A program made the translations under genes and the position numbers. A stretch of 6,015 nucleotides of DNA from NCBI GenBank assembly GCA_023818905.1, contig JAMWDE010000060.1, forward strand, positions 1-6,015, given 5' to 3'. Each line of letters opens with the position of its first letter. Positions within the stretch are counted from its first letter, which is position 1. This stretch comes from Candidatus Omnitrophota bacterium (GTDB taxonomy: Bacteria; Omnitrophota; Gorgyraeia; Gygaellales; Profunditerraquicolaceae). This document shows, in pieces, positions 1 through 5,771 of this stretch. The notes beneath the pieces were generated by a model that ran no database searches, had not been told where the DNA came from, and saw nothing but the letters and a program-made list of their open reading frames with translations.

Positions 1-1
1 T

Positions 2-976
2 ATTTATAAACGTATCTTTTTCCCATTTTATGGAAAATATATTGAAAGAAATAGTACTACTTTTTTTATCACACCGCTTTACTTTGTGCTTGAAAAACAA
101 AATAGTGGTGTTGAATCTCAATATTCCATATATGGTATCCTTTTCTGGTATTTCAAGAGGGATTATAACAATGAGCATCAGCGCTATGGCAAGCACTGGC
201 GCTTTTATAAATTATGGCCGTTGTTTCATTATGAGTATAATGATAAGGGCGATAGCTCTTTTGCTTTTCTTTCGATAATGCCTTTCAGGGATGAAGAAGG
301 TTATGAGCGCCTGTATCAGCCGTTTTTTAGCATTGTTGAGTATTCCAGGCAATCTAATGGGGACAAACGCTTTGGGTTGTTTTTGCGAACGTATTTTCAG
401 AGCTGGAACGATAATTATTTTACAATGAAGATTCCATTTATTATTTCATATTCACAGAAAGATAACTCATTACAACATATATCTTTGCTTTTGTCTTTTT
501 TCAGGTATACTAACGATGATGTTATTGGTGTAGAATTGGGAGGGAGTCTTAAAAATGTCATTGCTATCGCTTGTGGTATATCTGATGGTTTAGGGTTCGG
601 GACAAACACAAAGGCAGCACTTCTATCGGGGGGATTAGCTGAGATTTCACGGTTAGGCCAAGCAATGCGCGCAAAGGCCAAGACGTTCAGCGGTCTGAGT
701 GGATTGGGAGATCTGGTAACTACCTGTATCAGTCCATACAGTAGAAATAGATTTGTAGGCGAACAGATAGGCAAAGGTAAAACCTTAACTCAGATAGAGA
801 AACATATGCAGATGGTCGCAGAAGGAATACCTACTACAAAGGCAGGCTACAGATTAAGTCTTAGGTACAAGATTGATATGCCGATAACCAAAGAGGTATA
901 CTATATCCTTTACAGAAATAAATCTCCACTGAAGGCAGTTAAAGATTTGATGACCAGAGAGAATAAGGAAGAATAG
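2..976 (+). CDS. Chimeric reading frame, 5' partial: aromatic-rich repeat protein joined to GpsA C-terminal domain
   Basis: The frame is open from base 2 to the TAG at 974-976 (324 codons), so the true start lies left of the window; the internal GTG at 86 is not needed as a start. Roughly the first 167 codons are rich in Phe, Tyr and Trp and show alternating short strands beginning with Pro plus aromatic or aliphatic residues (near 23, 74, 218, 281, 320 and 434), separated by polar Asn/Gly/Asp turns. This resembles an outer-membrane beta-barrel or another antiparallel beta-repeat protein; I do not recognise the family. From about 503 the protein becomes a clear GpsA C-terminal domain. No GxGxxG Rossmann motif is present anywhere in the frame, so the product cannot be a normal glycerol-3-phosphate dehydrogenase. 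The frame is uninterrupted across the join. It could be a real gene fusion by deletion, a pseudogene, or a metagenome assembly chimera. Confidence 0.7.
   Translation: MYKRIFFPFYGKYIERNSTTFFITPLYFVLEKQNSGVESQYSIYGILFWYFKRDYNNEHQRYGKHWRFYKLWPLFHYEYNDKGDSSFAFLSIMPFRDEEGYERLYQPFFSIVEYSRQSNGDKRFGLFLRTYFQSWNDNYFTMKIPFIISYSQKDNSLQHISLLLSFFRYTNDDVIGVELGGSLKNVIAIACGISDGLGFGTNTKAALLSGGLAEISRLGQAMRAKAKTFSGLSGLGDLVTTCISPYSRNRFVGEQIGKGKTLTQIEKHMQMVAEGIPTTKAGYRLSLRYKIDMPITKEVYYILYRNKSPLKAVKDLMTRENKEE
503..976 (+). pseudogene. gpsA: 3' remnant of gpsA (NAD(P)H-dependent glycerol-3-phosphate dehydrogenase), N-terminal domain missing
   Basis: Intact GpsA reduces dihydroxyacetone phosphate to sn-glycerol 3-phosphate for phospholipid synthesis in the cytoplasm and is about 330-340 residues long. 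Here only about 157 residues remain. Family motifs in order are [26 protein letters not shown] (substrate-domain helix with the conserved Lys-Asn, Lys codon at 551), [18 protein letters not shown] (740-751, conserved Arg-Asn), [14 protein letters not shown], and [12 protein letters not shown] near the end. The usual family text before this domain reads FR-V-Y-(S/T)-N; here it is FRYTN, one residue short, right at the join. The whole dinucleotide-binding domain, with the GxGxxG motif, is absent. The motif matches are strong. Whether the gene is broken in the organism or only in the assembly cannot be decided from the sequence. Confidence 0.8.
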
Positions 977-1002
977 AAAAGACTACTAAAATCAAATCGA
1001 AA

Positions 1003-1081
1003 CGGGGCGTGGCGCAGTTTGGTTTAGCGCGCTTGAATGGGGTTCAAGAGGTCGACAGTTCAAGTCTGTCCGCCCCGACCA
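1003..1081 (+). tRNA. tRNA-Pro, anticodon GGG
   Basis: A full cloverleaf can be folded by hand. The acceptor stem 1003-1009 (CGGGGCG) pairs perfectly with 1071-1077 (CGCCCCG). The D stem is GCGC 1012-1015 with 1027-1030, and its loop contains the GG pair at 1021-1022. The anticodon stem is CTTGA 1032-1036 with TCAAG 1044-1048, around the loop ATGGGGT, which places GGG at 1039-1041. The T stem is GACAG 1054-1058 with CTGTC 1066-1070 and the loop is TTCAAGT. The discriminator is A1078 and CCA is encoded at 1079-1081. The first base pair C1-G72 is typical of bacterial tRNA-Pro. It reads CCC and CCU codons. It begins 26 bases after the stop of the gpsA remnant, on the same strand. Confidence 0.96.
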
Positions 1082-1121
1082 TTCATACTTGGTCGCACTA
1101 CATTTAATAGGTTAGATTATT

Positions 1122-1140
1122 CTTAAATAAATAGTTTAAG
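1122..1140 (+). repeat. Small inverted repeat in the leader of the PilZ-hom run
   Basis: CTTAAA (1122-1127) and TTTAAG (1135-1140) are perfect inverted copies around a 7-base AT spacer, ending 2 bases before the Shine-Dalgarno site. As RNA it would be a weak hairpin. As DNA it could be an operator half-site pair. An AT-rich leader makes chance occurrence quite possible. Confidence 0.3.
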
Positions 1141-1142
1141 CC

Positions 1143-1150
1143 AAGGAGGT
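1143..1150 (+). promoter_or_regulatory. Strong Shine-Dalgarno site of the PilZ gene
   Basis: AAGGAGGT is a near-perfect complement of the 16S rRNA 3' end. It lies 4 bases before the ATG at 1155 and fixes that start. It is the best ribosome-binding site in the window and stands at the head of the tightly packed gene run. Confidence 0.85.
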
Positions 1151-1154
1151 TTAG

Positions 1155-1514
1155 ATGACTTATACTGGTCCAGAAAGAAGAAAAACTCCTCGGATAGAAG
1201 CGCGCTTTGTAGTTTCATATCGCCTATTATCTGATATAGACAACAGTGATATAACGCAAACAAAGAATTTAAGCTTAGGTGGGATGCTGCTTACTACAAA
1301 CAAATTGTTTGCCCCTGGCACAAACCTTGCCCTTGAGATACGTCTACCTTTTGATCCAAATCCTATTATGTTGGTGGGCAAGGTCATTGAATCGCGCGAA
1401 GTAACGCGTGGTCTGATTTACGATACAAGATTGCAGTTTTTGGCGATTGACGAGAAGCATAGAAAGGTAATCAGCGAGACAGTGGATTACTATTTAAAGA
1501 AGAAGGGGTTATAA
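1155..1514 (+). CDS. Single-domain PilZ protein, predicted c-di-GMP receptor
   Basis: A 119-residue cytoplasmic protein that is essentially one PilZ domain, with no membrane segment or second domain. Both halves of the c-di-GMP binding signature are present: RxxxR as R9-K-T-P-R13 in the N-terminal arm (within ERRKTPR), and (D/N)xSxxG as N38-L-S-L-G-G43 on the barrel. The rest (LALEIRLPFDPNPIMLVGKV, then LIYDTRLQFLAID) is the usual PilZ beta-barrel pattern, ending in a helix (EKHRKVISETVDYYLKKKG). The family binds cyclic di-GMP and changes shape to modulate a partner protein. What this copy controls is not shown. It is the first gene of the run, ends 3 bases before hom, and has a strong ribosome-binding site. 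Stand-alone PilZ proteins often act on motility, surface or secretion targets, so its link to threonine synthesis may be only co-transcription. Confidence 0.9.
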   Translation: MTYTGPERRKTPRIEARFVVSYRLLSDIDNSDITQTKNLSLGGMLLTTNKLFAPGTNLALEIRLPFDPNPIMLVGKVIESREVTRGLIYDTRLQFLAIDEKHRKVISETVDYYLKKKGL

Positions 1515-1517
1515 AAT

Positions 1518-2813
1518 ATGAGAAAGATCAATGTAGGTCTGATAGGATTTGGCAATGTAGGCTCAGGCGTAGTAAGGATATTGCAGGAAAAGAAGGGTCT
1601 CCTGAAGGCAAAGATAGGAATTGAAGTAAATATCAAAAAGATTTGCGATAAGGATATCATTTCTAAAAGAAATGTTTCGGTTGATAAAGATATCTTAACT
1701 AAGAATGCCAAAGATATTTTGGGTGACCCTCAGATAGACATTGTGATAGAGCTCATAGGTGGTATACATCCTGCTAAGGAGTATATTATTGAAGCCTTAA
1801 ATAGGGGTAAGAGTATCATCACTGCAAATAAGGCATTACTTGCTCAAGAAGGTAAGGAACTCTTTGCTATTGCTAAAGACCGCGGTAAAAATATATACTT
1901 TGAGGCATCTGTGGGTGCTGGTATCCCTATCATAAAATCTCTTCGTGAAGGATTGGTGGCTAACAGATTTAATGGGGTATACGGGATTATCAACGGAACC
2001 TCTAATTTTATACTCTCTCAGATGTCAGATAATAACTGTACATTCGCTGATGCGCTACGGCAGGCACGGTTAAAGGGGTTTGCTGAAAAGGACCCCACTC
2101 TGGACATAGGTGGCATAGACTCAGCACATAAATTGATACTACTTGTGTATCTTTGTTTTGGAAAGTTAATAGAGGTGGATGATATTTTTATTGAGGGCAT
2201 CCCTCGCATTGCTCTTTCAGATGTTAATTATGCTAAAGAGTTAGGATTAGAGATAAAACTTTTGGCTATTGCAAAGAAACAGAAAGATGAATTGGACGTA
2301 AGGGTACACCCTACGTTAATACCAAAGAATCATCTTTTAGCTTCAGTGGGTGGCATATTTAATGCAATATATATATCAACTGATTTAGCAGGTAACCTTT
2401 TATTTTACGGCCCAGGAGCAGGTCAACTTTCTGCTGCTTCTGCGGTAGTGTCGGATTTGGTTGATTTAGTCCGAGATATGAAGGCAGGTCTTTTTAGGTC
2501 GAGCCTTAATGTAGTACCAGATAAATCCATAAGTAAATTAAAAAAGATAGATGAGATTGAGAGTAGATACTATATCAGATTTATGGCGGTAGATAAACCT
2601 GGCGTCTTGGCTAAGATATCCGGCATATTGGCAAAATTTGGAATAAGTATAGCCTCGGTTACCCAAAAGGAAAGGAGAAGGGCTCAGGTTGTGCCTATCG
2701 TAATGATTTTGCATGAATCAAAAGAAAAAAGCCTCCGCCAGGCCCTCAGTCTTATTAACCGCTTAGATATCATAAAAGAAAATGCCGTAGCCATAAGGAT
2801 GGAGGAAGTTTAA
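1518..2813 (+). CDS. hom: Homoserine dehydrogenase with C-terminal ACT domain
   Basis: Catalyses NAD(P)H-dependent reduction of aspartate 4-semialdehyde to homoserine, the branch point to threonine and methionine, in the cytoplasm. The 431-residue length matches the ACT-bearing bacterial form. The order is an N-terminal Rossmann domain with GFGNVG at residues 10-15, ITANKALLA with conserved Lys105, then a catalytic/dimer domain with ASVGAGIPI (130-138), NGTSNFIL (160-167) and the family signature GFAEKDPTLDIGGIDSAHK (187-205). E190, D196, D201 and K205 have the same spacing as the known active-site residues of yeast homoserine dehydrogenase. The ACT domain starts at about 351 (YYIRFMAVDKPGVLAKISGI) and in relatives mediates threonine feedback inhibition. 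It is a monofunctional enzyme with no fused aspartokinase. The ATG lies 9 bases after AAGGGG (1503-1508), inside the end of the PilZ gene. Confidence 0.97.
   Translation: MRKINVGLIGFGNVGSGVVRILQEKKGLLKAKIGIEVNIKKICDKDIISKRNVSVDKDILTKNAKDILGDPQIDIVIELIGGIHPAKEYIIEALNRGKSIITANKALLAQEGKELFAIAKDRGKNIYFEASVGAGIPIIKSLREGLVANRFNGVYGIINGTSNFILSQMSDNNCTFADALRQARLKGFAEKDPTLDIGGIDSAHKLILLVYLCFGKLIEVDDIFIEGIPRIALSDVNYAKELGLEIKLLAIAKKQKDELDVRVHPTLIPKNHLLASVGGIFNAIYISTDLAGNLLFYGPGAGQLSAASAVVSDLVDLVRDMKAGLFRSSLNVVPDKSISKLKKIDEIESRYYIRFMAVDKPGVLAKISGILAKFGISIASVTQKERRRAQVVPIVMILHESKEKSLRQALSLINRLDIIKENAVAIRMEEV
2801..2807 (+). promoter_or_regulatory. Shine-Dalgarno site supporting the GTG start of thrC
   Basis: GGAGGAA lies inside the last codons of hom, 11 bases before the GTG at 2819. 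It supports the GTG as thrC start and implies coupled translation of hom and thrC. Confidence 0.6.
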
Positions 2814-2818
2814 GGAAA

Positions 2819-3910
2819 GTGCAAAACTTAAAACTTAAAGCTAAAAGCTATCAAGGTATAATAGATAGATATAAGAGATATCTGCCAATAACAGATAAGA
2901 CCCCCATTATTACTTTAAGGGAAGGCAATACCCCTCTGATATATAGCAGTTATTTAAGTAGTGTGGTAGGCAAAAATTTTTCAGTTTACCTAAAATATGA
3001 AGGATTGAATCCTACAGGTTCATTTAAGGATAGAGGAATGACTTTAGCTATCTCTAAAGCCTGCGAAGGAGGTTCAAAGGCAGTAATGTGTGCTTCCACA
3101 GGTAACACCTCTGCTTCTGCAGCTGCTTACGCAGCAAAAGCAGGCATAAAATGTATTGTACTTATTCCCAAAGGTGCGATTGCCTTGGGAAAACTTAGTC
3201 AGGCCCTTATTCACGGAGCAAAGGTTTTGGCAGTAGATGGTAATTTTGATGCTGCTCTTGAATTAGTAAGAGAAATAACTGCAAAGTATCCTATAACTTT
3301 GGTCAATTCTCTAAATCCTTATCGTATAGAAGGGCAAAAAACTGCCAGTTTTGAAATCTGCGACGATTTAGGCAGAGTACCTGAGTTTCAGATTATGCCA
3401 GTAGGCAATGCGGGTAATATTACTGCCTACTGGAAGGGTTACAAGGAATACAAGGCTGCAGGCAAAATCAGGGAATTACCAAAGATGTTAGGATTTCAGG
3501 CAGAGGGAGCGGCGCCTATTGTAAGAGGACATATAATCAAAAATCCTAAAACCGTTGCTACTGCTATTCGTATAGGTAACCCTGCAAGCTGGAAACAGGC
3601 AGAAGCGGCTCGCGATGAATCTGGTGGCCTTATTGATATGGTTTCAGACAAGCAGATACTCCAGGCATACTCTCTGTTAGCTAAAAAAGACGGCATATTT
3701 GTTGAACCTGCTTCTGCTGCTTCTGTGGCTGGGTTATTAAAACTAACTGATAAAGGGTATTTTCATAGTTTGCCTATAAAAAAGGCCACCATAGTGTGCA
3801 TATTGACCGGTCACGGTCTAAAGGATCCTGATAGGGCAGTTAATACCGTAAAAAATCCAAAGGTGATAAAACCTAATTTAAAATCAGTGTTAAAAGAAAT
3901 TGGTTATTAG
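2819..3910 (+). CDS. thrC: Threonine synthase (PLP-dependent)
   Basis: Converts O-phospho-L-homoserine to L-threonine plus phosphate, the last step of threonine synthesis, in the cytoplasm. At 363 residues it fits the short bacterial/archaeal form (about 350 residues) rather than the longer E. coli/yeast type. Fold-type II PLP enzyme motifs appear in order: REGNTPL (34-40), NPTGSFKDRG (64-73) with K70 as the Schiff-base lysine, ASTGNTSAS (92-100) for substrate binding, LNPYRIEGQKT (165-175), PVGNAGN (194-200) as the PLP-phosphate loop, EPASAAS (296-302) and LTGHGLKDP (329-337). It starts with GTG 5 bases after the hom stop. The dependence on phosphohomoserine means the organism needs a homoserine kinase, which gives weight to the ApgM-like gene downstream. 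Threonine dehydratase and other fold-II enzymes are ruled out by the GSFKDRG and LTGHGLKDP motifs. Confidence 0.96.
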   Translation: MQNLKLKAKSYQGIIDRYKRYLPITDKTPIITLREGNTPLIYSSYLSSVVGKNFSVYLKYEGLNPTGSFKDRGMTLAISKACEGGSKAVMCASTGNTSASAAAYAAKAGIKCIVLIPKGAIALGKLSQALIHGAKVLAVDGNFDAALELVREITAKYPITLVNSLNPYRIEGQKTASFEICDDLGRVPEFQIMPVGNAGNITAYWKGYKEYKAAGKIRELPKMLGFQAEGAAPIVRGHIIKNPKTVATAIRIGNPASWKQAEAARDESGGLIDMVSDKQILQAYSLLAKKDGIFVEPASAASVAGLLKLTDKGYFHSLPIKKATIVCILTGHGLKDPDRAVNTVKNPKVIKPNLKSVLKEIGY

Positions 3911-4562
3911 TCAACAAGGTACAACACATATCTTAAGGGACAAGAGGATATTGATCACAGCCGGCCCTACTTGGGTTCCCATAGATGATGTTAGAGTAAT
4001 CAGTAACATCTCAACTGGAAGAACCGGTATACTTTTAGCTGAAGAGGCCAGTCAAAAGGGAGCGAAAGTAACTTTATTTTTAGGACCGACATGCAAGGAT
4101 TACACAAATAGAGCAATAAAGATAGTCCGCTTCCGTTTTTTTGACGAATTAAGAGAGAGGCTCAAAAAAGAACTGCGTTTATTTAATTATGATTTGATTA
4201 TTCATACTGCTGCGGTTTCAGACTTTGGTCCTGTTAGATACAAAAAGGGAAAAATAAAATCAGGGCAATCTTTAAATTTAAAATTAAAGCCGTTACCAAA
4301 AATCATTAAAGATATCAAAAGGCTTGCATCTAAGGCAAGGTTAGTAATGTTTAAATTAGAGTCGGGGGTTTCTTTCTCTACCTTAAAACAAAAGGCAAGG
4401 GCAGCCCAAATCCAGCTAGATGCAGATTATGTAGTGGCAAATACGCTTTGTCCGTATCGCGCATTTATTATTGATAGGACCGGAAACACTATTGCTGTAA
4501 GAAACAGGTCTGAATTAGCAAAAAGATTGTTAAAGATTATCTATCCAAAAATTAAAAATTAA
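3900..4562 (+). CDS. coaB: Stand-alone phosphopantothenate-cysteine ligase (CoaB)
   Basis: Predicted to join 4'-phosphopantothenate and cysteine with nucleotide activation, in coenzyme A synthesis. At 220 residues it corresponds to the CoaB half only of the usual bifunctional CoaBC (Dfp, about 400 residues); no CoaC flavoprotein domain is in the window. Motifs are ILITAGPT (17-24), VRVISNISTGRTG (31-43) for the ISN-SSG-xxG loop, HTAAVSDFGP (102-111), the KIK lysines (118-120) of the KxKK site, FKLES (151-155) and DADYVVANTL (174-183). The GRTG and FKLES forms differ from the common bacterial SGKMG and FAAET. The start is uncertain. TTG at 3900 overlaps thrC by 11 bases and is the first possible codon after an in-frame stop at 3891, but has only a weak purine tract before it. 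A second TTG at 3951 has AAGGGA 10 bases upstream but would cut into the first strand. Confidence 0.88.
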   Translation: MVISQQGTTHILRDKRILITAGPTWVPIDDVRVISNISTGRTGILLAEEASQKGAKVTLFLGPTCKDYTNRAIKIVRFRFFDELRERLKKELRLFNYDLIIHTAAVSDFGPVRYKKGKIKSGQSLNLKLKPLPKIIKDIKRLASKARLVMFKLESGVSFSTLKQKARAAQIQLDADYVVANTLCPYRAFIIDRTGNTIAVRNRSELAKRLLKIIYPKIKN

Positions 4563-4563
4563 T

Positions 4564-5763
4564 ATGAAGTACATCCTCTTAGTAGCCGATGGAATGGCAG
4601 ATTACCCCATAAAGGAATTGAATAATCGCACGCCTTTGGAAGTAGCACGCACACCCAATATGGATTTTATCGCCCATCACGGCATACTAGGCCGTATAAA
4701 AACAATTCCTGATAGTGCTTCTGCTGGTTCGGATATAGCCAATATTAACATTTTAGGCTATGACCCATTGGTTTATTATACCGGTAGAGGACCTTTAGAG
4801 GCCGCAAACTTAGGCATAGAGTTAAAAGAGACGGATGTTGTCTTTCGTTGTAATCTTGTTACTGTTTTAGAAGATAGATTGATAGATTATAGCGCTGGTC
4901 ACATAAGCTCTAAGGAGGCTACTATATTGATAAAATTTATTGAGCATAATTTAGGAACAGAGAGAATTAAGTTTTATCCAGGTGTAAGTTATAGAAACCT
5001 GATGTTGGTAAAGGATGGTACCCAGGAAGGTCTTGATAGATTAAGATGTCAGCCGCCTCACGACATAATAGGCCAAAATATCTCCAAAAACTTACCTCGT
5101 GGTAAAAATTCAGAGTTCATCGTAAGACTTATGCAAGCCTCTTACAAAATTTTAGAGAATCATGAGATAAATCTGATAAGGGTTGACCTTAAAGAGAACC
5201 CTGCTAATATGGTTTGGCTTTGGGGACAAGGCAAGAAACCTAATATGCCTAAATTTTTAGAAAAGTATGGTTTGTCTGGTAGCGTTATATCGGCGGTTGA
5301 CTTGATAAAAGGGTTGGGTAAGGTTTTAGGTCTTAAGGTTATAAATGTAGCTGGTGCCACTGGTTATTACGACACAGATTATCTGGCTAAAGCAAGGGCA
5401 GCCTTAAAATCGCTTGAGGATAATGATTTTGTCTTTGTACATGTAGAAGCTCCTGATGAGGCCGGTCATAATGGAGACTTACGCGAAAAGATTACTGCTA
5501 TAGAAAGATTTGACCAATTAGTTGTAGGAAAAATCCTAAATGACTTTAAGCGCAAAAAGAACTTTCGCATTCTGGTTATGCCTGACCATGCTACCCCTAT
5601 CTCAAAAAGAACTCATACCGCAGATGTGGTTTGTTTTGGTATATTTGGTAAGGATATAGTGGGTAAAGGATTTCTAAAGTATAGCGAGAAAGAGGCAGAG
5701 AAATCAGACTTGTATCTTGATAGAGGATACGAGCTTATGGACTACTTTATAAGGGGAGGTTAA
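4564..5763 (+). CDS. apgM: ApgM-family protein (cofactor-independent phosphoglycerate mutase homologue), probable homoserine kinase analogue
   Basis: A 399-residue cytoplasmic member of the alkaline phosphatase superfamily, archaeal-type 2,3-bisphosphoglycerate-independent phosphoglycerate mutase branch. Metal-site and catalytic motifs are VADGMAD (7-13, D9), AGSDIANINILGYDP (54-68, with S56 as presumed phospho-Ser), YTGRGPLEA (72-80), HVEAPDEAGHNGD (293-305, D298 and H302), MPDHATP (339-345, D341 and H342) and H351. All expected metal ligands appear present. By family it could interconvert 2- and 3-phosphoglycerate, but a subfamily (TIGR02535) is proposed to phosphorylate homoserine where ThrB is missing. 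The setting, in one run with hom and thrC and without a GHMP kinase in the window, favours that role by inference. It starts 1 base after the coaB stop (TAATATG) with no recognisable Shine-Dalgarno site, suggesting translational coupling. The sequence alone cannot settle mutase versus kinase. Confidence 0.9.
   Translation: MKYILLVADGMADYPIKELNNRTPLEVARTPNMDFIAHHGILGRIKTIPDSASAGSDIANINILGYDPLVYYTGRGPLEAANLGIELKETDVVFRCNLVTVLEDRLIDYSAGHISSKEATILIKFIEHNLGTERIKFYPGVSYRNLMLVKDGTQEGLDRLRCQPPHDIIGQNISKNLPRGKNSEFIVRLMQASYKILENHEINLIRVDLKENPANMVWLWGQGKKPNMPKFLEKYGLSGSVISAVDLIKGLGKVLGLKVINVAGATGYYDTDYLAKARAALKSLEDNDFVFVHVEAPDEAGHNGDLREKITAIERFDQLVVGKILNDFKRKKNFRILVMPDHATPISKRTHTADVVCFGIFGKDIVGKGFLKYSEKEAEKSDLYLDRGYELMDYFIRGG
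5751..5760 (+). promoter_or_regulatory. Shine-Dalgarno site of cstA
   Basis: AAGGGGAGGT covers the last codons of the ApgM-family gene, 11 bases before the ATG at 5772. It supports that start and co-expression with the preceding gene. The 8 bases between stop and start leave no room for a terminator. Confidence 0.65.
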
Positions 5764-5771
5764 ATAACTTA

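Noticed and set aside
86..88. GTG as start of the first gene
   Set aside because: The same frame is open upstream to base 2 with the same aromatic strand pattern, so the gene begins outside the window.
30..278. An 82-residue + strand frame beginning at ATG 30
   Set aside because: It overlaps the longer frame that is open from the left edge, and its protein has no recognisable pattern. The overlapping frame has the repeated aromatic pattern and continues into GpsA.
415..774. A 119-residue minus-strand frame
   Set aside because: It lies antisense to the GpsA domain, whose motifs are unambiguous, and shows no family motif of its own. The other minus-strand frames at 1160-1387, 1490-1711, 2018-2209, 3496-3696 and 5160-5360 were rejected for the same reason.
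987..992. TAAAAT as a -10 box for the tRNA gene
   Set aside because: It is well placed about 11 bases before the tRNA and matches 5 of 6 consensus bases, but no acceptable -35 box lies 16-18 bases upstream, and such hexamers are common in AT-rich DNA.
977..1002. Terminator between the GpsA remnant and the tRNA
   Set aside because: No GC-rich inverted repeat followed by a T tract is present; the 26 bases are A-rich without a stem.
1003..1081. tRNA as attachment site of an integrated element
   Set aside because: No repeated copy of the tRNA 3' end, integrase or other mobile gene is visible in the window, although the nearby gpsA disruption made this worth considering.
1089..1118. TTGGTC and TAGATT, 18 bases apart, as a promoter for the PilZ-hom run
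   Set aside because: Each box matches the consensus only partly (about 3 and 4 of 6). The gap between tRNA and PilZ is the logical promoter location, but this pair is too weak to annotate.
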